IMG/VR virus record: IMGVR_UViG_3300005914_000045
Location: 1 to 31,821 of that record
Source: a virus
Reading direction: 5' to 3' (one strand)
Length of the DNA: 31,821 nucleotides
Positions 22,218 to 30,871 of this stretch are shown in pieces. The position numbers and the translations under genes are program-made. The notes beneath the pieces are model-generated. The model ran no database searches and had not been told where the DNA came from. It saw only the letters and a list, made by a program, of their open reading frames with translations. Position 1 is the first letter of the stretch; each line of letters begins with the position of its first letter.

Positions 22218-22805
22218 ATGGACGATCAGCAAAGGCAGGTTGGCAACGCCGCTTCGGCCTTCGCAACCATCAGTGGCCGGGCTGCGGTATCAGGCAACAA
22301 CAACCGTCGCAACATCGCCCAGCAGAACATCCGAGCTGCTGAGAATCAGATTGGGCTGGAAGAGACCAGCAACCGCAACAACATCGCGCGATCACTCGCC
22401 CAGTACCAAGGACAGCTCGCAGCAGAGCGTGCCTTCCGTGGTACCGGGGCGACATCGTCCGGCTCCGGCGCCGCCGTTGGTGACGCCGCTACCGCAACCG
22501 CCGCAGACCAAGCTGCGATTGTCGAGTCGAACGCTGCAGCGAAACGTGTTAGTGCGGCTGCGGCTAACCAGTTCATCCCGGATGACCCGCTGATGGCTGC
22601 CCTACAGGGTGGCATTCAGGGGATTGACTTCGGTATGCAGATCAGTCAGGCGCTGCTCTCGGAAGCAGAGATGCAGTCCTCACAGTTCAGCCGGGCCAGC
22701 AACAACCTAGGCCCCGGCGGCATACCCGTCTTCAACAACACCATCCGCACATTCCTCGACATCCCCGGGCTTGACCTAGAGGAGATGTTCGGGACCTTCG
22801 GATAA
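22218..22805 (+). CDS. Internal virion protein B (T7 gp14-like)
   Basis: It is a component of the internal core ejected into the host envelope to form the trans-periplasmic DNA channel, with gp15- and gp16-like proteins. The length is 195 aa (196 in T7). The first 100 residues are helical and Asn/Ala/Gln-rich, with NNRRNIAQQNIRAAENQIGLEETSNRNNIARSLAQYQGQLAAERAFRG, the typical gp14 coiled helix followed by a Gly/Ser-rich GTGATSSGSGA turn. The rest is Ala-rich helix and a flexible end. It lies immediately before the gp15-like gene, as in T7. Function is inferred from order, length and composition rather than a catalytic motif. Confidence 0.85.
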   Translation: MDDQQRQVGNAASAFATISGRAAVSGNNNRRNIAQQNIRAAENQIGLEETSNRNNIARSLAQYQGQLAAERAFRGTGATSSGSGAAVGDAATATAADQAAIVESNAAAKRVSAAAANQFIPDDPLMAALQGGIQGIDFGMQISQALLSEAEMQSSQFSRASNNLGPGGIPVFNNTIRTFLDIPGLDLEEMFGTFG

Positions 22806-22852
22806 CGGGCGTGGTAGGTCTACCGGCCTACCGCCCCATTCAGGAGAAACCC

Positions 22853-25800
22853 ATGGCCACCCCCATCAACCGCAACACTGGTTCACGCACCCCGGACTTC
22901 ACCGCTCCGTCCGTGCCCGTGGCCACCCCCGGTATGGGGCTGACGCCGCAGCAGACTGATCTGGAGCGCTTCCGTGACGTGATGATTACCGCCGCTGGTG
23001 GAGTGGCTCGTGCCGTGAGCGGCCGTGCTGCGATCAACAGTCAGATGAAGCGCCTCAAGGAACAGGCTGTCTCGCGCGTCGAGGCTGACCTCGGCACCGC
23101 GGCCCGTGGGCTGCAGTCACGCCGCTTCGAACGCGCCAACATGCAGCGGGGCCAGATCCTCGCTGAAGCTGGTGAGCGCGGCATGGAGTGGGCTGAGCGG
23201 CAGTTCCGCTCGGCCATGGTGAACGCCGGTTCCGAGCAGGAGTCCCGCATGTGGGAGTCCGCATGGTCGGGAGCTGCCAAGCAGGTAGATCGTACGAACG
23301 AGCAGGCCAAGCAGCAGTCGTTCAACTCCGCCAAGCGCACCATGTCCACCGTCACCCAGCAGCTCAATCAGGAGCTGTCTCAGTCCCCCGAGCTACGGGG
23401 TGAGCTGATCGGTGACGGCTCCGCCATCGGCGCCCGTGTCCAGAACTGGATGCTGGAGCAGCTGGCTGAATCGGTCGACCTAGACACCATGGACCAAGAA
23501 GCCGCTGACCTCCTGATCCATCAGGCAGTGCAGCAGTCCTTCGCCCTCTCCGACTCACTCATCAAGGTCAATCAGCAGCAGGTGCAGGCAGGGAACGAAG
23601 CCCTTGCCACCCGCCAGATTGACGCTGATGCCTTTGCCGCCGCCGCAGGCGACTCCGAGCCCGGTGCCTTCGCGCGCCAGCTTGAGATCACCCTGCGAGA
23701 CCGGCTGTCGCATCTGACCTTCAATCAGCAGAACGACTACGTACGGGGTGTTGTCCAAGAGCAACTCCAGCAGATCGCTTCCGGTTCCACTGGGACTGAC
23801 GCGATCGGCAACCTCGGCACTGCGTCGGACCTGCTGAACATCCGCGTGAATGGCGAACAGCTGTTCTCCGCGGCAGAGCGACAGGAAGTAGCTACCGACC
23901 TGCTGAACAAGGGACGCGCCACCGCTGGCCGACTCATGGACTCAGAGGTAGCTCGACTCCGCGAGGCACAGACTCAGGTGGTCACCCTCCCCGATGGGTC
24001 CACCGTACACCGCCCGGCTGCCAACCCAGATGCAGCGCTGGTCACCCCCGACCCTGTCACCGGCGTCACGCCGCTGGAGGAAGCGGGTAACCGGGTGCTG
24101 CTGGACCTTGGACTACTCGGAGCGGACAACCTCTCCCCCGAGGGAGCACTCATCGTGGAGGCCGTCAGGTCTCGGGCACGCGGCCGGGCAGAAGTGTCCG
24201 GTGCTGCGGCTGCTCGGGCCATAGAGTCGACCAGCAACCAGCGTACGGTCTACAACGGCCTGCCCGGTGGCAACCCCGCCGACGCACACGAAGAGTCGGT
24301 CCAGCGCCGCATCATGATGGATGCCGACGCACTGACCGCTGCCGGGCTGCCCCCGGTGTCTGCTGAGGAAACCAACTTCCTCCGTGGCGCCATGGTGCAG
24401 CTAGCAGGGACCCCCGGGTCCGGTCTGGACATCGACGCCGTCCGCAACTGGGACGGTGGACCGATCGAGTGGAGCCAAGACAACATGCCGCTGATCGAAG
24501 CGGTTCAGGCATTCGAAGCTGCGAAGTGGAGCAACGGAGCCACGCAGGACCTCTACGGAATCCCCAAGAACCTTGCCGATGAGAAGACCGGGCTGCTTGT
24601 CAGCGACGATCCGCTCAAGGTGCAGGCATTCGCAAAGTGGGCGACCACTGCATCCGCCGGAGTAGGCGGGGCGTGGAACAACTACCTTGAGTCCCTAGAC
24701 AGCAACGACCGTGCAGCAGCCGTGTACCTGCGCACTGTGTCGATGCGGGGCACTGGTAGTCAGGGCGTGAGGCCCGACCCACAGCGAATGGTTGGGTCCG
24801 TGCAGGCCATCCGCGGCGCTGAGTCCGTTGGTACGTGGTTCAACCGGGAGACCGGCGAAGTCACGAAGGTGGGCACAGCCAACATCAATGAGATGGCGGC
24901 TGTCCTCACCGATGTCATCAAGGCCGGCAACAAGGGCGTGAGGTTCAAGGGCAACAGCCGTGACCCCCTCGCCCGTGGACTGCAGGCGCAGATGGCTGAG
25001 CTGTTCTCCTCCAGCAGTGGGCACGGCCGCACTCTCCGTGACCTCTACTTCGCTGGCTCTCAGGCCAACCCCTCACTGGACCCCGAGCAGATCGGGACCA
25101 TGGTATGGGGCTGGATGGACTCGGCGGGGTGGTCGTTCCGGGAGATGGCGGGCAAGCAGCAGCTCGTGCTCGACCGTCAAGGCTACACCGGCGAGCCCGG
25201 CGATGACGTGGGCGAGCACATCAACAGCAACATGACGAGGGCATTCAGCCCGTACTACCGACAGTTCCTCGGGCAGGCCCTCGGCCTCAAGGACCCGAGC
25301 CTGATCCCCGTGAACCTGCAGGACCTGTGGGTGAAGCAGTCGGGCGTGCAGCTCGATGACCCGTGGACCCCCGGAGCCCTTGAGCCCACCTACGGGTTCG
25401 ATGACACCGTGACCAACCGCATGATGCGGAGCCGGGCTGACTACGGGGGCTTTGAGTTCCGCGTCCGACTGGACGATGGGTCTGACCTCGGCAACGTGCT
25501 GTCCACGCAGCCAGCTGTCATGGAGTGGCCGGACGGAACGAGTGTGGTTGTGCCAGCAGGCACTCCGCTGAACGTGCTCAACCCTGACCTCTTCGCTGAC
25601 TCCTCCATCATGCAGGTGGCTACCACCGCCGCCATGAACCCCGACTGGCGTGAGACCTTCAGCATAGACACCTCCGGCCTCGCGCCGGAAGCTCCGCAGA
25701 CCGTGCAGGAGTCGGCCCTCAAGGGCTTCCTTCAGTACGAGCCGGCGACGAAGCTGTCCACCATGCCTCGTGACCTGAACGAGCTGGCTAGCTTCATGAC

Positions 25801-25945
25801 GCTTGACCCCACCACGCCCATCCGTCCCGGCGCCAACATCGGGCCCCCGTCTATCGGGTCCAGCTCCGACTCCGTGTTCAACGCAATGGCCGACAAGGCC
25901 GATGCCGCGGCGCGGAAGATGTTCGGCTTCCCTACCACCAAGTGA
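22853..25945 (+). CDS. Internal virion protein C (T7 gp15-like)
   Basis: The product is 1030 aa, larger than T7 gp15 (747 aa). It is largely alpha-helical, Ala/Gln/Arg-rich in the N-terminal 400 residues (NMQRGQILAEAGERGMEWAERQFRSAM, SFNSAKRTMSTVTQQLNQELSQ), consistent with the tube-forming core protein that is ejected into the periplasm. The middle and end (GMEW, RDLYFAGSQANPSLDPEQIGTMVWGWMDSAG, TRAFSPYYRQFLGQALGL) look more globular. I see no lysozyme or peptidase signature. AGGAGAAACCC precedes ATG 22853; an in-frame GTG at 22811 has no such site. The 3' end lies seven bases before the next gene. The assignment rests on order and composition. Confidence 0.85.
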   Translation: MATPINRNTGSRTPDFTAPSVPVATPGMGLTPQQTDLERFRDVMITAAGGVARAVSGRAAINSQMKRLKEQAVSRVEADLGTAARGLQSRRFERANMQRGQILAEAGERGMEWAERQFRSAMVNAGSEQESRMWESAWSGAAKQVDRTNEQAKQQSFNSAKRTMSTVTQQLNQELSQSPELRGELIGDGSAIGARVQNWMLEQLAESVDLDTMDQEAADLLIHQAVQQSFALSDSLIKVNQQQVQAGNEALATRQIDADAFAAAAGDSEPGAFARQLEITLRDRLSHLTFNQQNDYVRGVVQEQLQQIASGSTGTDAIGNLGTASDLLNIRVNGEQLFSAAERQEVATDLLNKGRATAGRLMDSEVARLREAQTQVVTLPDGSTVHRPAANPDAALVTPDPVTGVTPLEEAGNRVLLDLGLLGADNLSPEGALIVEAVRSRARGRAEVSGAAAARAIESTSNQRTVYNGLPGGNPADAHEESVQRRIMMDADALTAAGLPPVSAEETNFLRGAMVQLAGTPGSGLDIDAVRNWDGGPIEWSQDNMPLIEAVQAFEAAKWSNGATQDLYGIPKNLADEKTGLLVSDDPLKVQAFAKWATTASAGVGGAWNNYLESLDSNDRAAAVYLRTVSMRGTGSQGVRPDPQRMVGSVQAIRGAESVGTWFNRETGEVTKVGTANINEMAAVLTDVIKAGNKGVRFKGNSRDPLARGLQAQMAELFSSSSGHGRTLRDLYFAGSQANPSLDPEQIGTMVWGWMDSAGWSFREMAGKQQLVLDRQGYTGEPGDDVGEHINSNMTRAFSPYYRQFLGQALGLKDPSLIPVNLQDLWVKQSGVQLDDPWTPGALEPTYGFDDTVTNRMMRSRADYGGFEFRVRLDDGSDLGNVLSTQPAVMEWPDGTSVVVPAGTPLNVLNPDLFADSSIMQVATTAAMNPDWRETFSIDTSGLAPEAPQTVQESALKGFLQYEPATKLSTMPRDLNELASFMTLDPTTPIRPGANIGPPSIGSSSDSVFNAMADKADAAARKMFGFPTTK

Positions 25946-25952
25946 GACCCCT

Positions 25953-28900
25953 ATGCCCAGTCGCTACATCGCATCCGGCGTTCCGGAAGCCTCGCCCGGC
26001 AGCATCGCTGCTTCCGACGCGCAGCTCCCCACGTACATCGACGGCGACCCTGAGACGGGCTTCCGCACCACCATTGGTCCCCGAGAAGTCGGGTACTGGG
26101 GCGTCACCGCCGTGGCGAAGCAAGTCCTTGCCCTCGACGTTGACCCCGGCAACACCGCCACCTATGTGGCCAACGCCGGAGTCAGCCTCGCGGGTGGGAA
26201 CCAGCGCTTCGTCTCCAAGGGTGCCGCCAACCTGATGGAGCGGCAGCTGGGCATCGAGTCACAGGCCACTGGATGGCAGTACCTATCCAACACCCTGTCG
26301 CCCATCCAGAACGTGGAGGGCATCGACGCCCGCCTTGAGTTCGTGGACGACGACTTCGACGGCGAGAGCGAAGCGGCTGCATGGCTCGGTGAGAACCGTG
26401 ACCTTGCCGCCACCGCGATCCGCTACGGGGTGGACCTCCCGTCGCAGCTGGCTCAGGCCCGCAACCGCGACAACTTCATGCTGATCGCCAACCGTGGCCT
26501 CATGCGGGCGCAGGCCCTGCAGGACGTGGAGCAGTTCGAAGACCGATCGTACGGGGTCACCGCGTTCACCTCGATGCTCCACTCGGCCGTCCAGAACTAC
26601 CTCCTCACGGACCCCACCCTGATCCCGTCCCTCGTGGTCCCCGTGGGCTACGGCGCCCGGGCTGTGTCCACCGTCGCTCGCTTCGCAGGGCCCGCTCTGG
26701 GCTTCCGAGGGGCTATGGCGACTCGGACTGCCTCTGTCGCCGGCAACGCCGTCACACGGGCTTCTGGCGCCATGCACGGGGCAGCTACGACGGGCATCGC
26801 CCACCGGGCTGCCAGTGCCACCGCGCTGGGGGCCTTCGGTGCGGCTATGTCTGTCGGCAGCCAGCAGGGCCGGATCGCTGAGAGCAAGGCCATCTTCGCC
26901 AGCCCTGACCTGCAGGACACGTTCTCGTGGTCCGAGCTAGGGCTAGCCACCGGCTTCTCGTCACTCCTCGGCTTCGCTCTGGTGGCCCGCGCCGCCAACG
27001 GCAGAGGTGATGGGATCGAGGGCATCCAGCGAACCATGGGTGCCGTCCTTGAGCAGTCCGACCAGTACTCGTGGGTCAACCCCATCTTCCACTCGCTGGA
27101 TAACGTGGTCGGGCAGGCGACCCTTGACGGGGCGTCTGTACGGTCGCAGCGTGCTGCCGAGATCCTGATGCCGGGCCGCACCCACGTGATCGGTGAGTTC
27201 TTCGACGACGCCGTGCTGGCAGAGGTTGGACTCACCCGACTGGACATTGATGACATGCTCGTCGGCATGGTCGAGGGGTTCAAGGGCCAGACCATCCCAG
27301 AGGGGCAGGTCGCCAACATCCTTGTGTCCGCCCTGAACGAGGCCCGCCGCATCAGTGCGCTGGGTATCGAGGCGGAGGCCATGACGGTCCAGCTCCAGCG
27401 CTCCGCCTTCTCGGAGGCCATGGGCAGGGCTGGTCGACTGGTCGCTGACGGTGCCCCCGAGGAAGTGTCCGAGATGGCTCGGCGCATCTACCCCGAGGTG
27501 ATCAAGAAGATCGCTGACCGCGCCAAGCGCATCGCTGACTCCCGCGTTCCCAACCGAGGGGGCAGCAGCCGCTACTGGCTGGGCGAGTTCGACGAGCTGC
27601 GTGAGGCCGCCGGAGTTCGCTCACTGACCAACGACGAGATCACCTACCTCATGCGTGTCGAGGGGGAGCTGAAGAAGCGGCAGGCTGTCGAGCCGGGGCT
27701 GGCCTTCCGCTCCATCATCGACGACGTGGCCGAGCAGACTAACCGCTACGGCACCAACCCACTGGAGCTGGCCGCGAGCAACCCGCTCATCGCCTCGCTC
27801 CGAGAGACCCGCCGCCTGCGCAAGCTGGCAGAGACCGCAGGCCGTCGAGGCCAATCCACTGTAGCGCTGCGCAAGCAGCTGGCCGCCGAGATCCGCAAGC
27901 TGCGAGCCCTGACCGGGAACGCGGTGGAGCAGAACACCGAGGACTTCGCTGACGTGCTCAAGCAGACGAACGAGCTGCTGGCTGAGGGACTGGAGCGCAT
28001 CGCGCAGCAGCCCAAGGTGGCACGGAAGGCTCCGGCCGTCATCGACCCCGATGATGTCATGGGCTCCTATCGCTCGGTCATCGACTCCATGGACCTGTCA
28101 GAGACCACCCTCATCGAGGACGTGGGCGTACGCAACCGGCTCCTCTGGGGCTGGGGGCTTGGTAAGTTCGTGCGTCGTGTAATCGGTTCGGGGCCCGGCC
28201 TGTCAGAGACCAGCCGCTCAGCGTTCGACGCTGTCCGGATGATCGCGCAGGAGATGGACCCGAACAAGCTGGCGATCGGTGACCTCACCGGCCGCGGGGC
28301 TGTCAAGACGATGCAGTCGACCCGCAATGACATGGAGGCTGTGACCTCCGGCATCGTGGGAGAGATGAGCCGGCTCGTGTCCAAGGGGCGCTTCGGCAAC
28401 CAGCTGAACCCCATCAAGCGAGCCGAGCTGATGCTCGACTTCAACAAGCAGGTTATCCGGCATGTCCGCGGTGACGTGGTAGCCACTGACACTGACGTTG
28501 TGCAGATCGCCAAGATGTGGACGGAGGCTGCCGGCAAGGTTGGCCAGACTGCCGAAGACATCGGGATCTTCAAGCAGCTCAACAACTTCTTCCCCAACCG
28601 GATGCAGGTGCACGCCATCGCGGCGCAGCCTCAGCGGTTCGTCCAGCGCCTGTCGCAGAACTACGTCAAGTTCTGGACGGGGACGGACGAAGTATTCCTC
28701 GACGCCCTCGTGAAGCTCGACGTGCTCAAGCGAGCCACCAACAAGCAGGGTGACGCTGCGTGGAGTCTGGTCTCGGACGGTAGCGAGGTGGCCTCCGGGT
28801 CGCTGAAGCGTTCCGACCTGCAGCGCCTCGGCGTGGGCGAGCAGCTCTACCTTGACACCCTCCCCGGTGTCCTTCAGGACTCTGCTTTCAACACTCGTGC

Positions 28901-30869
28901 TCGCCTATTCGGTGATGACGTGTACAACGAGGCAGCTGATGGCGGCATCGTCAGGGTCACGGCTGGCAACGTCCAGTCCTCCGAGCAGTCACGCCGCATG
29001 ACGGCTGCGCTGTGGAGCGACCCAGACATGGAGGAGTTCCTTGACTGGAACTTCCTCGGTACCGTCCATGACTACTTCCGAACCACGGGGTTCAAGGTCA
29101 TGGATCGTCAGCGCCACCAGCAGCGGTGGGGTATCCCCGGCGGCAGCATGGATTCCCTGCTCGATGCGGTGAAGTCCATGGCGCCCAAGGAGATGGTGCC
29201 CGAAGAGATTGCGAAGTGGAACGCCGGCATCAACAACCTCCGAGAGAAGGTCATGCTGGCCGAGGGCCGTATGCCTTCGCTGCGCTCGACCTCCAACAAG
29301 GTGGCCGAGTTCCTGTCCGATACCGGGCAGGCATCCGCCGCGCTGGCCTTCGGCTCCACCATCGGAGCTGCCGTGCTGTCGACGGAGGTTCTGCAGTCAC
29401 TGCTCAAGGGCATCCACGCCCCGGCAGACATCACTCGCAAGGCCATGGAGGTGTTCCGAATCGCCGCACGCACGGGCGAGACCAAGGAGCTGATGGAGGT
29501 GGTGGGTCTCACGACTCGCCAGTTCCGCTACCACACCCTTGAGCGATTCACGGGCGGCGCAGTGAACATGGACACGTTCCAGTTCGGCGTCATCCCCAAG
29601 GTCGTGGCCCCGTTCGTCGACCTCTTCAGCAAGAGCGGCTCGGCTCTCCCCGGACAGGGGAACCCCGTGGCCGGTCTCTTCCGGGCGGTCGGTGGTTCCA
29701 GCATGACGCTGGGTGCCATGGACTACTTCAGTCAGTTCGCCCGCGTGCTGCAGGTGATGGACGGGCAGGCCAAGATTGGTCGGTTCCTTCCCGCTGCCCG
29801 CAAGATGGCGGTGATGCTGGAGGAGAACGCTGACGAGCTGGCGAACATCCGAACCACGCAGGGCGACGACGCCTACTTCAAGGCGTGGCGCGGCATGGCT
29901 CGCAAGTCTGGCTTCGGTGCCAACTGGGATGTGGCGGATATGTTCTCGCGGTCCAACCTGCTGAACACTGCCAACCTCGACACCCTCGACCGTGCAGGTG
30001 CCGCCACTGGCGCCATCCGCAGCAGGGGCCGTGTCAAGGTGGTGGACTTCAACGCCCTCATGCGGCATGTCCCGGACGATGCCGACAAGGCTGTGTTCGA
30101 CGAGGTGACCACCGGGCTGCGTGACTCGATCATCGGTACGATGAACAAGCGCGTGTCCGAGCAGAACCTCCTGCAGACCCCAACGTCAGCGAACGATCGC
30201 ACGGCGTGGGGCCAGCTCATCAACAGCATGACGACGTTCTCCCGGTCGTGGGCGGACAACAACCTGCTGGATACGGCGCAGCTCCCGACCCGAACGGGGA
30301 CGGCGCTGATCGCCATGCACATCTTTGGTGAGACCCTCAACCGCACCAGCCGCGAGCTTCTTCGGGGGCGGGAGATGGACGACATCATCTCGGACTTCGA
30401 AGAGGACCCGGACAACTACCTTGCCCGCGTGCTCACCAACGTCCCACTGGCTGGCCAGTGGACTCCCTTCCTCAAGGGCATGACCGAGGCCATCACGGCC
30501 AACGACCGCATGCTGACCTCCGACCCTGTGTCGTCGGCCGGCATGGGCGCCATCGCCAGTGCGCAGGACACCGTGCTGAACTCGATCCAAGCAGTCTCGC
30601 CACTGAGCGGGGATGCCGAGTTCCGCTCGCAGAGCCTGCGCTACGCTGCACGTATCACCCCGTTCTACAACACGTGGTGGTTCGGAGGAGCGAACGAGGT
30701 GGCCCGCAAGACGCTGGGTACCACCGACCTCCGTGCACCTGTCAAGGATGACCGCGGCCCCCGTGCCCGAGGGTACAAGACCGGGGCCATCACTGTTCAG
30801 GACATGCTGCCCAGCACCGAGCTGGCGCCGCGCTTCGAAGGCCTCGATCTCAACATCCCGGAAGGGTGA
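25953..30869 (+). CDS. Internal virion protein D (T7 gp16-like ejection protein)
   Basis: It is the largest protein here, 1638 aa, against 1318 in T7. Together with the gp14- and gp15-like proteins it forms the ejectosome and pulls DNA into the cell. The N-terminal third has Gly/Ala-rich hydrophobic stretches that could insert in membrane (LIPSLVVPVGYGARAVSTVARFAGPAL, then ATGFSSLLGFALVARAA). The rest is long, charged and helical. Conserved-looking elements are KMWTEAAGKVGQTAEDIGIFKQLNNFFPNRM and SFRATSNK-like SNKVAEFLSDTGQASAALAFGS. T7 gp16 starts with a lytic transglycosylase domain; I could not see a comparable Glu-Ser motif here. ATG 25953 is chosen; the longer frame overlaps the previous gene. 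GAGACCC upstream is only a weak ribosome-binding site. Confidence 0.88.
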   Translation: MPSRYIASGVPEASPGSIAASDAQLPTYIDGDPETGFRTTIGPREVGYWGVTAVAKQVLALDVDPGNTATYVANAGVSLAGGNQRFVSKGAANLMERQLGIESQATGWQYLSNTLSPIQNVEGIDARLEFVDDDFDGESEAAAWLGENRDLAATAIRYGVDLPSQLAQARNRDNFMLIANRGLMRAQALQDVEQFEDRSYGVTAFTSMLHSAVQNYLLTDPTLIPSLVVPVGYGARAVSTVARFAGPALGFRGAMATRTASVAGNAVTRASGAMHGAATTGIAHRAASATALGAFGAAMSVGSQQGRIAESKAIFASPDLQDTFSWSELGLATGFSSLLGFALVARAANGRGDGIEGIQRTMGAVLEQSDQYSWVNPIFHSLDNVVGQATLDGASVRSQRAAEILMPGRTHVIGEFFDDAVLAEVGLTRLDIDDMLVGMVEGFKGQTIPEGQVANILVSALNEARRISALGIEAEAMTVQLQRSAFSEAMGRAGRLVADGAPEEVSEMARRIYPEVIKKIADRAKRIADSRVPNRGGSSRYWLGEFDELREAAGVRSLTNDEITYLMRVEGELKKRQAVEPGLAFRSIIDDVAEQTNRYGTNPLELAASNPLIASLRETRRLRKLAETAGRRGQSTVALRKQLAAEIRKLRALTGNAVEQNTEDFADVLKQTNELLAEGLERIAQQPKVARKAPAVIDPDDVMGSYRSVIDSMDLSETTLIEDVGVRNRLLWGWGLGKFVRRVIGSGPGLSETSRSAFDAVRMIAQEMDPNKLAIGDLTGRGAVKTMQSTRNDMEAVTSGIVGEMSRLVSKGRFGNQLNPIKRAELMLDFNKQVIRHVRGDVVATDTDVVQIAKMWTEAAGKVGQTAEDIGIFKQLNNFFPNRMQVHAIAAQPQRFVQRLSQNYVKFWTGTDEVFLDALVKLDVLKRATNKQGDAAWSLVSDGSEVASGSLKRSDLQRLGVGEQLYLDTLPGVLQDSAFNTRARLFGDDVYNEAADGGIVRVTAGNVQSSEQSRRMTAALWSDPDMEEFLDWNFLGTVHDYFRTTGFKVMDRQRHQQRWGIPGGSMDSLLDAVKSMAPKEMVPEEIAKWNAGINNLREKVMLAEGRMPSLRSTSNKVAEFLSDTGQASAALAFGSTIGAAVLSTEVLQSLLKGIHAPADITRKAMEVFRIAARTGETKELMEVVGLTTRQFRYHTLERFTGGAVNMDTFQFGVIPKVVAPFVDLFSKSGSALPGQGNPVAGLFRAVGGSSMTLGAMDYFSQFARVLQVMDGQAKIGRFLPAARKMAVMLEENADELANIRTTQGDDAYFKAWRGMARKSGFGANWDVADMFSRSNLLNTANLDTLDRAGAATGAIRSRGRVKVVDFNALMRHVPDDADKAVFDEVTTGLRDSIIGTMNKRVSEQNLLQTPTSANDRTAWGQLINSMTTFSRSWADNNLLDTAQLPTRTGTALIAMHIFGETLNRTSRELLRGREMDDIISDFEEDPDNYLARVLTNVPLAGQWTPFLKGMTEAITANDRMLTSDPVSSAGMGAIASAQDTVLNSIQAVSPLSGDAEFRSQSLRYAARITPFYNTWWFGGANEVARKTLGTTDLRAPVKDDRGPRARGYKTGAITVQDMLPSTELAPRFEGLDLNIPEG

Positions 30870-30871
30870 CA

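Noticed and set aside
26648-27487. Long minus-strand ORF of 279 aa opposite the gp16-like gene
   Set aside because: It is a shadow of the + strand gene in GC-rich DNA. Its composition is Ser/Ala/Pro/Arg-rich, without a domain, and no ribosome-binding site supports it.
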